Assembly (NCBI GenBank): GCA_902464035.1
Contig: CABQHT010000048.1
Coordinates: 1 to 14,557 of the forward strand
From: an uncultured Collinsella sp.
GTDB taxonomy: Bacteria; Actinomycetota; Coriobacteriia; Coriobacteriales; Coriobacteriaceae
DNA: 14,557 nucleotides
Reading direction: 5' to 3'
The notes beneath the pieces were generated by a model. That model was not told the origin of the DNA, made no database searches, and saw only the letters and a list, made by a program, of their open reading frames with translations. Both the position numbers and the translations under genes were made by a program. Below are positions 5,321 through 11,025 of the stretch, piece by piece; positions within the stretch are counted from its first letter, which is position 1, and the number at the start of each line of letters is the position of its first letter.

Positions 5321-7057
5321 CTACTCACCTCCCTTCATTTGCGATTCCGCGATGGCGCGGTATACCTCACAGGTTTCCATAAGCTCGCCATGCGTGCCCA
5401 AGCCCACGACCTCGCCATCCTTGAGCACGACAATCTGGTCGGCGTGCAGAATCGTCGAGATGCGCTGCGCGATGATAAGCACCGCGGCGTCGCGCGTCTC
5501 GTCTTGCAACGCATGGCGCAGGGCGGCATCAGTCTTAAAGTCCAGAGCAGAAAAACTGTCGTCGAAGATATACAGTTCGGCGCGCTTCATGAGCGCGCGA
5601 GCAATGGCCAGGCGCTGGCGCTGACCACCCGAGAAGTTCGTACCGCCCTGGGCAACCGGGGTATCGAGCCCCTGCGGTTGATCGAGCACAAAGGTGCTCT
5701 GGGCAACCTGCAGCGCATGAAGCATGTCCGCCTCGGTCGCGTCCTCGTTGCCAAAGCGCAGATTGCTTGCCACGGTGCCCGAGAACAGCCACGCCTTCTG
5801 CGGCACATAGGCAATGCGCCCGCGAATCTCGTCTTGCGAAAGGTCGCGCAGGTCAACACCGTCCAGGCGAATGGCGCCCTTCGTGGCATCGTGAAAACGC
5901 AGCAAGAGCTTTGCCACCGTCGACTTACCCGAACCGGTCGAGCCCACGATCGCGGTGGTCTGCCCGCGACGACAGGCAAAGCTCAGATCGCACAGGGTGT
6001 CCTCGTCGGCATCGTCAAAACGAAACGACATGTGATCGAACTCAGCGACCGCATCCGCATCGCCCCCGGAGGCAGGCGCCCCGTCACCCAGCGTACGCTC
6101 GCCGTCCACGATGCTCGGCTCAATCTCCAGCACCTGCTGCGCACGGTTCAGGCACGCGGCAGCACGCGGAAGCGTCAGTACCACCATCTGGGCCATCATC
6201 ACAAAGAACAGGATCAGAAGCGCGTACTCCAGCACCGCCGAGATGCTCGCGATCTGCATGGCGTGGGCGCCCACGCGGTTGCCGCCCACCCACAGTACCG
6301 CCACCTCGGCGATATTCATCAGAAAGAAGGTGGAGCTGTCGAGGCCCACAAACAGATGGTTGACTTTTATGGCGTTGGCGGCGTAGTCGCTAAACACCTC
6401 GTCCAGGCGCTGTTCCTCACGACGCTCCTTGTTAAACGCACGGATGACGCGCACGCCCACGATGTTTTCGCGCAGCACCACGTTCATGCGGTCGATAAAG
6501 CTCTGCAAGCGCATAAAAATCGGAGCCGCGTTGGCAACCGTAAAGACCGCCGCAACCAGCACGATCGCGACCACTACGCCCAAAAGCGTGCCCATGGCCG
6601 GATCGATGAGCCAGGCGAAGATGATGCCTGCCACCGCCAGGAACGGCACCGGCAGCACCAGCTGAATGGTCTGCAGAATCGCCTGCTGAATCACGTTGAT
6701 GTCGTTGAGCGAGCGCGTGATCATCGAACCCGTGCCAAAGCGCTCAAAGTCACTGGCAGACAGCTCGAGCGACTTGTCGTAGACGGCATTGCGGATATCG
6801 CAGGCCACGTTGGCGGCCAGGCGCGCCGAAAGATAGCAGCCCAACACCGCGCCGCCGCTGGCCATGCCGGTCGCGATAAGCATGTAGAGACCGTTGCGCA
6901 AAATGTAGTCGACATCGCCCGTGGTGATACCGGTGTTGACCATGTTCGCTAACATCGTGGGTACCAGCAGTGTGCCAACGTTGTCGATTAGCAGCACCAA
7001 CAACGTCACCGCGACAAGCCTGCGATACGGCTTCATAAACCTCATTAAGAGTCGCAC
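5321..7057 (-). CDS. ABC half-exporter with degenerate ATP site (MarR operon, second gene)
   Basis: A 578-residue type-I ABC exporter half with six membrane helices (about 13-300) and a C-terminal ATPase domain. Walker A GSTGSGKST (372-380), Q-loop Q420 and signature FSGGQ (475-479) are intact. Walker B reads IFDD, so the catalytic glutamate is aspartate (D500), and the switch histidine is glutamine (Q531). This is the pattern of the LmrC/BmrC/TM287-type partner, which pairs with a subunit having the opposite defects, as the next gene does. The start is uncertain. A GTG at 7057 has GGTGAGGGGGAG just upstream and overlaps the MarR gene by 13 nt. The ATG at 7045 forms a TAATG overlap with the MarR stop but lacks a well-spaced ribosome site. 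Either gives a complete transporter. Confidence 0.93.
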   Translation of the reverse strand: MRLLMRFMKPYRRLVAVTLLVLLIDNVGTLLVPTMLANMVNTGITTGDVDYILRNGLYMLIATGMASGGAVLGCYLSARLAANVACDIRNAVYDKSLELSASDFERFGTGSMITRSLNDINVIQQAILQTIQLVLPVPFLAVAGIIFAWLIDPAMGTLLGVVVAIVLVAAVFTVANAAPIFMRLQSFIDRMNVVLRENIVGVRVIRAFNKERREEQRLDEVFSDYAANAIKVNHLFVGLDSSTFFLMNIAEVAVLWVGGNRVGAHAMQIASISAVLEYALLILFFVMMAQMVVLTLPRAAACLNRAQQVLEIEPSIVDGERTLGDGAPASGGDADAVAEFDHMSFRFDDADEDTLCDLSFACRRGQTTAIVGSTGSGKSTVAKLLLRFHDATKGAIRLDGVDLRDLSQDEIRGRIAYVPQKAWLFSGTVASNLRFGNEDATEADMLHALQVAQSTFVLDQPQGLDTPVAQGGTNFSGGQRQRLAIARALMKRAELYIFDDSFSALDFKTDAALRHALQDETRDAAVLIIAQRISTILHADQIVVLKDGEVVGLGTHGELMETCEVYRAIAESQMKGGE

Positions 7058-7545
7058 GACTCCCCCTCACCTTGATTCTCGGCCTGGCTCTCGGCAGCGA
7101 TATGCTGCTTAAAGGCATCGCACTCATCGCCGAGCGCATGGGAAAATTTTCCGATTAGGCGCATGATTTCGCGTTGCTCACACGGCTCAAGCGCGCCAAA
7201 GGCTCGCTGCTCGGCCTTGAGTGCCGGCAGCGCATAACGCTCGGCAAACCGCATGCCCGCTTCGGTCAAACGCACAACCTTGTTCTTACGGCTGCCTTCG
7301 GCAAACTCCAACGTTGCAAAGTCCCGCGCCGTCAAGGTTTTAATTGCCGAGTTGATGGTCTGCTTGCTGTAGAACCATTCGCTCGTCAGGCGGCTTACGG
7401 CAATACTGCCGCCCGCCGTGCTGGTATCGACGAGCATCCAGTAAGCGCAGTCCGAAAGGCCGCAGGCGCGCGAGAACTCCGAATAGATATGGTCGAGTCC
7501 ATTGAGCAACCGGTCGAAGTCGACCAGCGTAACCGCACTATTCAT
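7045..7545 (-). CDS. MarR family transcriptional regulator of the ABC operon
   Basis: A 166-residue protein with a MarR winged-helix core. SIAVSRLTSEWFYSKQTINS (about 47-66) is the helix-turn-helix, followed by an RKNKVVRLTEAG wing (about 85-96). Long helices flank it for dimerisation. The C-terminal 20 residues are acidic and probably disordered. MarR proteins bind palindromes as dimers and usually repress the linked gene until a ligand binds. The gene is first in an operon with two ABC exporter genes, overlapping the next by 1-13 nt, which suggests it controls drug or metabolite efflux. The ATG at 7545 has GGTGGG 4 nt upstream. The promoter carries two matching dyads that are probably its own operators. 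Confidence 0.88.
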   Translation of the reverse strand: MNSAVTLVDFDRLLNGLDHIYSEFSRACGLSDCAYWMLVDTSTAGGSIAVSRLTSEWFYSKQTINSAIKTLTARDFATLEFAEGSRKNKVVRLTEAGMRFAERYALPALKAEQRAFGALEPCEQREIMRLIGKFSHALGDECDAFKQHIAAESQAENQGEGESCDS

Positions 7546-7561
7546 CTATCCCACCATTCGA

Positions 7562-7579
7562 TTGTCCGATTTTTGACCA
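7562..7579. promoter_or_regulatory. probable MarR operator, proximal copy
   Basis: TTGTC-8 nt-GACCA is an imperfect dyad (4 of 5 arm bases). Its sequence closely matches the distal copy: GTCCGATTTTTGAC here, GTCCGAGTTTTGAC there. It lies in the transcribed leader just before the ribosome site, where a bound repressor could block elongation. Confidence 0.6.
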
Positions 7580-7592
7580 ATTTTGTATCTCT

Positions 7593-7621
7593 AGATTAGT
7601 CCGAGTTTTGACTATCGTCAA
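7593..7621 (-). promoter_or_regulatory. promoter of the marR-ABC-ABC operon
   Basis: On the minus strand TTGACG (7621-7616) is followed after exactly 17 nt by TAATCT (7598-7593). The -35 matches TTGACA in 5 of 6 positions; the -10 is weaker. The predicted start near 7586 gives a leader of about 40 nt that contains the proximal operator. Confidence 0.6.
7597..7614. promoter_or_regulatory. probable MarR operator, distal copy
   Basis: TAGTC-8 nt-GACTA is a perfect dyad with 5-bp arms. It fills the spacer between the -35 and -10 boxes of the operon promoter, the usual position for a MarR repressor site. The two copies are 35 bp apart. Confidence 0.65.
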
Positions 7622-7664
7622 TAGACTCGTTAAATATGGACGGCTCTACATGGCATATCGGCAG

Positions 7665-7700
7665 AAAAAGACCGCCGGCGCGGGGGCGGCGCCAGCGGTC
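7665..7700 (-). terminator. rho-independent terminator of the 96-residue gene
   Basis: On the minus strand a 12-pair GC-rich stem (7689-7700 with 7670-7681, one G-U) is followed by TTTTT. It lies 26 nt past the stop codon at 7727. Confidence 0.88.
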
Positions 7701-7726
7701 ACGTGAAAATCGGGTTTTATTGCCTG

Positions 7727-8017
7727 TTAAGCGGCGACGGCCTCATAGACCGTAGCGCCCGAGAAGCTGTCATGCAGGCTCTTGCCGGCAATCCACGGCA
7801 GCTCGACGACCTCGCAGACTGTGTTGACCAGCTCGGAGCAGTCAGTAAAGTGGCCCTTGTCGTTGAGGGCCTCGCAATCCTGAACACGCCAATAGCCATC
7901 GGTGTGCGTGATGTAGTACTCGTGATCGTCAATCGTCACAAAAGCGCGCGTCTTGGAACGCAGCAGCTTCAGAAATCCTTCGAAGTCGGTCTCGACGACA
8001 TCTCCAGCCTGGAACAT
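7727..8017 (-). CDS. hypothetical protein, 96 residues
   Basis: I do not recognise this family. It is a short acidic soluble protein with no signal peptide or membrane segment. It begins MFQAGDVVET and carries a central FVTIDDHEYYITHTDGYWRV (about 26-45), which reads like beta strands, and cysteines at 48, 60 and 68. The gene is credible: AGGAGG stands 7 nt before the ATG at 8017, and a strong terminator follows. A frame extension to 8053 would add 12 residues over a palindrome and is less likely. It stands alone between the MarR operon and a divergent nitroreductase. The spaced cysteines could bind metal, but three are too few to argue a site. Confidence 0.8.
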   Translation of the reverse strand: MFQAGDVVETDFEGFLKLLRSKTRAFVTIDDHEYYITHTDGYWRVQDCEALNDKGHFTDCSELVNTVCEVVELPWIAGKSLHDSFSGATVYEAVAA

Positions 8018-8036
8018 GATGTTACCTCCTGGCCCG

Positions 8037-8051
8037 GCGCCACCATGGCGC
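8037..8051 (-). promoter_or_regulatory. GC hairpin just upstream of the 96-residue gene
   Basis: GCGCCA-CCA-TGGCGC is a perfect 6-bp-arm inverted repeat ending 7 nt before the AGGAGG ribosome site (8025-8030). In RNA it would form a small hairpin in the leader. It could affect initiation or mark an operator. Confidence 0.35.
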
Positions 8052-8053
8052 AT

Positions 8054-8091
8054 TGATAAACGTTGGTACTCCTTTAGTAAAACCTTTATCA
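8054..8091. promoter_or_regulatory. 38-bp dyad in the divergent intergenic region
   Basis: TGATAAA (8054-8060) and TTTATCA (8085-8091) are perfect inverted arms. Inside them TACT (8067-8070) and AGTA (8076-8079) are also symmetric about the same centre, with GG/CC at 8065-8066 and 8083-8084. The left arm continues as TGATAAACGTT, close to the GGATAAAACGTTT motif at 8144. It lies between the 96-residue gene (-) and the nitroreductase (+) and is a plausible regulator site. Confidence 0.4.
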
Positions 8092-8171
8092 GAGGTTATG
8101 CGTTCGTCATTTAGGCAAGTGGTAAAAAACCGCAGGGTAGACGGGATAAAACGTTTAACCATCCCATTTGT

Positions 8172-8200
8172 TTGTCACATTCTGAAGGTACTTTTATGCA
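8172..8200 (+). promoter_or_regulatory. candidate nitroreductase promoter
   Basis: TTGTCA (8172-8177) and TATGCA (8195-8200) are separated by 17 nt. The predicted start near 8207 leaves a leader of about 105 nt. That leader contains a GTCGGGC (8234-8240) / GCCCGAC (8262-8268) stem, not matching any riboswitch I know. Confidence 0.45.
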
Positions 8201-8311
8201 AACCTACTTTCCCAATTGGAATCTACCCTTTTGGTCGGGCAATTGACCGTCTATCGTTTGAGCCCGACGGGTATGAACGGGGCATCTGCAACGCCACTAC
8301 AAGGAGACACC

Positions 8312-8833
8312 ATGGAGACTATCGAAGCGCTCATCCACCGCCGCAGCTGCCGCAAATACAGCGATCGTCCCGTCGAGGCCGAAAAGCTTGCACGTATTAT
8401 CGAAGCCGGCCAATATGCACCGAGCGGCATGGGCCGCCAGCCGGTGACGTTTGTCGCCGTCACCGACCCCGCGACCGTCGAGCGTCTCTCACAGCTCAAC
8501 GCCCAGGTCATGGGCGGCAACAGTGACCCCTTCTATGGCGCCAAGACCGTTGTGGTGGTGCTGGTCGACCGCAGCGTGCCCACACATCTGGAAGACGGCT
8601 CGCTCGCCATGGGCAACTTGCTCAACGCCGCCTATGCACTGGGTGTCGATTCGTGCTGGATTCACCGCGCGCATGAGGTCTTTGACTCGCCCGAGGGCCT
8701 GGAGCTGCTGGCCAGCTGGGGCCTGCCCGCCGACGGCAGCCTGCGCGGTGTCGGTCACTGCATTCTGGGCTATGCCGAGGACACGCTACCCGAGCCCAAA
8801 CCCCGCCGCGACAACGTGGTGTACGTGAAGTAA
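8312..8833 (+). CDS. nitroreductase family flavoprotein
   Basis: A 173-residue member of the FMN-dependent nitroreductase superfamily. These cytoplasmic homodimers use NAD(P)H to reduce nitro groups, quinones or flavins; the physiological substrate cannot be read from sequence. The phosphate-binding RRSCRKY lies at 10-16, APSGMGRQP at 36-44, GNLLNAAYALGVDSCWIH near 101-118, and GVGHCILGYAE at 146-156. The size is that of the small nitroreductase subgroup common in anaerobes. The ATG at 8312 has AAGGAG at 8301-8306, 5 nt upstream. The frame extends back to 8216, but that part lies in the leader. The gene stands alone, divergent from the 96-residue gene and convergent with the next. Confidence 0.92.
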   Translation: METIEALIHRRSCRKYSDRPVEAEKLARIIEAGQYAPSGMGRQPVTFVAVTDPATVERLSQLNAQVMGGNSDPFYGAKTVVVVLVDRSVPTHLEDGSLAMGNLLNAAYALGVDSCWIHRAHEVFDSPEGLELLASWGLPADGSLRGVGHCILGYAEDTLPEPKPRRDNVVYVK

Positions 8834-8836
8834 TTA

Positions 8837-8854
8837 GTTCCGCCGTTCTAACGA
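8837..8854 (+). repeat. 18-nt post-stop motif, copy 1
   Basis: GTTCCGCCGTTCTAACGA starts 3 nt after the nitroreductase TAA. The identical 18-mer, on the other strand, starts 3 nt after the glmS TAG (13070 down to 13053). The sequences diverge immediately after it. Confidence 0.8.
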
Positions 8855-8862
8855 ACGGCGGA
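8839..8862. terminator. hairpin after nitroreductase, possible terminator
   Basis: A perfect 10-bp stem, 8839-8848 with 8853-8862, with a TAAC loop between convergent genes. There is no U-run on either side, so it may protect the 3' end or be a weak terminator. Its left half belongs to an 18-nt motif repeated after glmS. Confidence 0.5.
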
Positions 8863-8874
8863 CCCGCTCGCAAC

Positions 8875-9450
8875 TTATCTTGCCGATGGAGTTGTCGTCG
8901 TTTCGTTCGTTTGAGTCGTTTCGGCGTCGTCGCCCTGTTCGCCCTCGTCCTTTTGCGCATCGGCGATGGTGGAGGCTGCCGCAACGATACCGCGCTGGGG
9001 CGCGACGCCCGTCTGGGTCTGAGCGCCCTCGACAACTTCTGTGCCTGCATGCGCGAGCTCGGGCGATTTAAACACTGCGTCCAAGTTGGCGCCGCCGCCG
9101 GCGTAGCCAAGCGCAGCGAGTGCGATGACGATCACCGCAATGACGACCGCGATCGGAACATAACGATGCCAACCAGCCGGATTGAGTCCGCTGCGACGAG
9201 CCGCCCCGCGGCTGATGTAACCGAGCGTTCCGTCGTGCTTGAGCTTTGAGCCCACCACGCGTTTGCGGCCCCACAACGAGGACTCTGCCTGCATGGCCAA
9301 GCGGGCGCTTGCCGAAGGATAGCCGTATTTAGTGCGTTTGAACGAGCCATCAAACCCCGAGGCGTGTTTGCCCCACGTCACCGATGTTGTGCGTCGGTTG
9401 ACCGGCGCGGCGCTCCGCCTTCTGCGGCTCGGTTTTGTAGTCTCAGCCAT
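8875..9450 (-). CDS. hypothetical single-span membrane protein
   Basis: The 191-residue protein matches no family I recognise. The first 95 residues are strongly basic (KPSRRRRSAAPVNRR near the start) and should be cytoplasmic. One hydrophobic helix follows at about 97-117 (YVPIAVVIAVIVIALAALGY). The remaining 70 or so residues are polar, rich in Ala, Glu, Gln and Thr, low in complexity, and probably outside. There is no lipobox or sortase motif. The ATG at 9450 has only a weak GGGGG upstream. An in-frame extension to 9504 is possible but spans the likely promoter. It lies 84 nt downstream of the Fis-type regulator and may be co-transcribed with it or use its own promoter. It could be an envelope-associated or division-type accessory protein, but nothing in the sequence proves this. 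Confidence 0.75.
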   Translation of the reverse strand: MAETTKPSRRRRSAAPVNRRTTSVTWGKHASGFDGSFKRTKYGYPSASARLAMQAESSLWGRKRVVGSKLKHDGTLGYISRGAARRSGLNPAGWHRYVPIAVVIAVIVIALAALGYAGGGANLDAVFKSPELAHAGTEVVEGAQTQTGVAPQRGIVAAASTIADAQKDEGEQGDDAETTQTNETTTTPSAR

Positions 9451-9494
9451 ACGCCCCCGCACGCCGTAACCAAATCGAAACAATAACGCTTTGG

Positions 9495-9523
9495 ACTGTA
9501 GCACACGCGTCGCGCGCGGTCAC
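9495..9523 (-). promoter_or_regulatory. candidate promoter of the membrane protein gene
   Basis: On the minus strand GTGACC (9523-9518) and TACAGT (9500-9495) are 17 nt apart, each matching consensus in 4 of 6 positions. It starts inside the 84-nt gap after the regulator gene. Confidence 0.35.
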
Positions 9524-9534
9524 GGGCGCCTCGC

Positions 9535-10752
9535 TCAACGGTCATCGTCCTTCAGCAAGCGCCACAGCGTTGTTCGGCTTATGCCCAGCACCTCCGCCGC
9601 ACGGGTTCGGTTGCCATGGAGATGGTCTACAACCAGATGCGCGATATCTCGCTCGGTATCGATCAGCGGTCGCAGGATATACAGGTCGCTTTCGAGTGTC
9701 GGGGCGCCAAAGGTTGCGGTCTTAATCACGTCCTCTTGGGCTAGCACTTCCTCCGCCACAGCGCGATCCACCGTGCCCGCCCCCACCAATATATACAGTC
9801 GTTCCGAGACCTCGCGGAGCTGCAGATAATTGCGCGGCCAGCGGTAAGCATCGAGCGTCTTCGTCGCCGCAGCAGACAGTGTGGGCGCTGCCGTCCCAAA
9901 TGCATCAGCGAGATATTCCAAATAGCGCGCAACCTTCGTCGACGCGGCTCCCTGCTCGGCGATTGCCGGCGCCACGCTCACCGCACAGGCGAAGCGCTCG
10001 GTCACAAAGGCGGCTTGATCACTTTCGCTGCCGCCCGGCATGTCGTTCGCCGTCAGCACCACATGGCAGCGCGTCGCCAACGCGGTGTCGGCCATCGTGG
10101 AAACGAGCTCGCGAAGGCGCTGGGGACCAACCGCATTCCAGCCCTCAATGCAAAGTGTCAGCCCCGTTTGGAACAGCGGCGATTCGGAGCTTTTGAGCAC
10201 ATGGCGCCAACCGCGATCGGTAAGCTCATCGAGCGCGACGGAAACAAAGGGCTGATCGGCAAAAGGACCGTCCAGATAGAGGCGCTTGGCGATCTCAACC
10301 TGACCCGCTCCCAGCTCACCCTCGAGCATAAGGGGCACACCGCGCGCGTAGCTCTCGGCAACCGGCGCAGCTACCGAGGCCGCCCCCTCAACGATGCCGT
10401 ACGCGCTCGATTCGTAGCGGGCCTCAACTTCGTCGGCGTTGAGCCACTCGATGCCCGCATGCGCCGCGGCGCCGCGCACCTCGCGGACCACGACAACCCA
10501 AAGGCCCCCGCCCTCTTTGTCGGTGGGGCGAACGGTCAGGCTCAGGCGCGTACCCGCACGCCCCATAACCAGACGCGCGCCGTCTCCTATACGGTCGAGG
10601 CGCTCAGCGACAAAAGCCGCCACATCCCGCTCAAGCGCCGCGTCATTCATGGTCGAAATCGCGACGTCCCCGCGCGCATCGATTGCCAATGCCGAGGCCC
10701 CGGCAGCAGCCAGGGCCTCGGTCAAGATGTTCAGCTTGGCATCGCTATCCAT
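9535..10752 (-). CDS. Fis-type regulator with degenerate AAA+ domain (PrpR/NtrC-like remnant)
   Basis: A 405-residue protein built like a sigma-54 activator but missing its key residues. Residues 1-95 form a small sensor-like domain of unknown type. Residues 115-320 follow the AAA+ layout: the P-loop reads GELGAGQVE (145-153) with glutamine Q151 for the essential lysine, the Walker B segment reads TLCIEGW instead of TLFLDEI, and the GAFTGA loop that contacts sigma-54 is absent. RWPRNYLQLREV (304-315) matches the conserved WPGNVREL region. Residues 378-400 are a clear Fis helix-turn-helix (NRTRAAEVLGISRTTLWRLL). It probably binds DNA and a ligand without ATP-driven activation of sigma-54. The ATG at 10752 has AGGGGC upstream; a longer TTG frame to 10953 covers structured non-coding DNA. 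Confidence 0.82.
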   Translation of the reverse strand: MDSDAKLNILTEALAAAGASALAIDARGDVAISTMNDAALERDVAAFVAERLDRIGDGARLVMGRAGTRLSLTVRPTDKEGGGLWVVVVREVRGAAAHAGIEWLNADEVEARYESSAYGIVEGAASVAAPVAESYARGVPLMLEGELGAGQVEIAKRLYLDGPFADQPFVSVALDELTDRGWRHVLKSSESPLFQTGLTLCIEGWNAVGPQRLRELVSTMADTALATRCHVVLTANDMPGGSESDQAAFVTERFACAVSVAPAIAEQGAASTKVARYLEYLADAFGTAAPTLSAAATKTLDAYRWPRNYLQLREVSERLYILVGAGTVDRAVAEEVLAQEDVIKTATFGAPTLESDLYILRPLIDTERDIAHLVVDHLHGNRTRAAEVLGISRTTLWRLLKDDDR

Positions 10753-10802
10753 TATTTGCCCCTGTCCGCGGCGACGTGCAACCGCCGACGGTCGCACGAC
10801 CG

Positions 10803-10840
10803 AGTGTTTCAAAATTGAACGATATTGCTCACCAAACACT
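10803..10840. promoter_or_regulatory. dyad upstream of the Fis-type regulator
   Basis: AGTGTTT (10803-10809) and AAACACT (10834-10840) are perfect inverted arms 24 nt apart. Within the left half, TTCAA-AA-TTGAA (10808-10819) is a second small dyad. The right arm overlaps a minus-strand TATAGT (10843-10838), a possible -10 box, though no -35 is evident. This fits an autoregulatory operator. Confidence 0.4.
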
Positions 10841-10877
10841 ATAGGGCAGAAAGCGCCGTCCTGCGAGTATAGGTGTT

Positions 10878-10966
10878 GCCCCGCATCGCCATCCTGGCGG
10901 GGCGATAAGAGCTCTTCGGGACTTATAAACCTGCGGACAAGCCATACCCGCAAGAGCTCCTATCGC
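10878..10966 (-). other. structured intergenic region, candidate leader RNA
   Basis: Two stems lie between yeiH and the Fis-type regulator. A 15-bp stem with one mismatch pairs 10902-10916 with 10952-10966. A 7-bp stem pairs 10878-10884 with 10897-10903 and shares two bases with the first. Inside the long stem two alternatives compete: CGGG/CCCG (10917-10920 with 10947-10950) or TGCGG/CCGCA (10932-10936 with 10948-10952). No U-run follows, so it is not a plain terminator. I do not recognise a known riboswitch. Confidence 0.45.
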
Positions 10967-10986
10967 TCCACCGTAGGCTTGCGCTC

Positions 10987-11006
10987 ACCAGCAACCAGCA
11001 ACCAGC
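10987..11006. repeat. short 7-nt tandem repeat
   Basis: Nearly three copies of ACCAGCA lie about 20 nt past the yeiH stop codon. It is probably simple slippage sequence. Confidence 0.6.
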
Positions 11007-11025
11007 ACGCGAATAAGCTACTCCT

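Noticed and set aside
5117..6952. 611-residue plus-strand open frame, and a 457-residue one at 4009-5382
   Set aside because: Both are antisense to the two ABC genes, rich in His/Arg and without recognisable domains. They are shadows of high-GC third positions.
8234..8268. Possible riboswitch in the nitroreductase leader
   Set aside because: There is one 7-bp stem with a long loop; no conserved core of the FMN or other known classes is visible, and no terminator or sequestered ribosome site.
10753..10953. N-terminal extension of the Fis-type regulator to a TTG codon
   Set aside because: The region carries dyads and a possible -10 box and has no protein similarity, and an ATG with a ribosome site exists at 10752.
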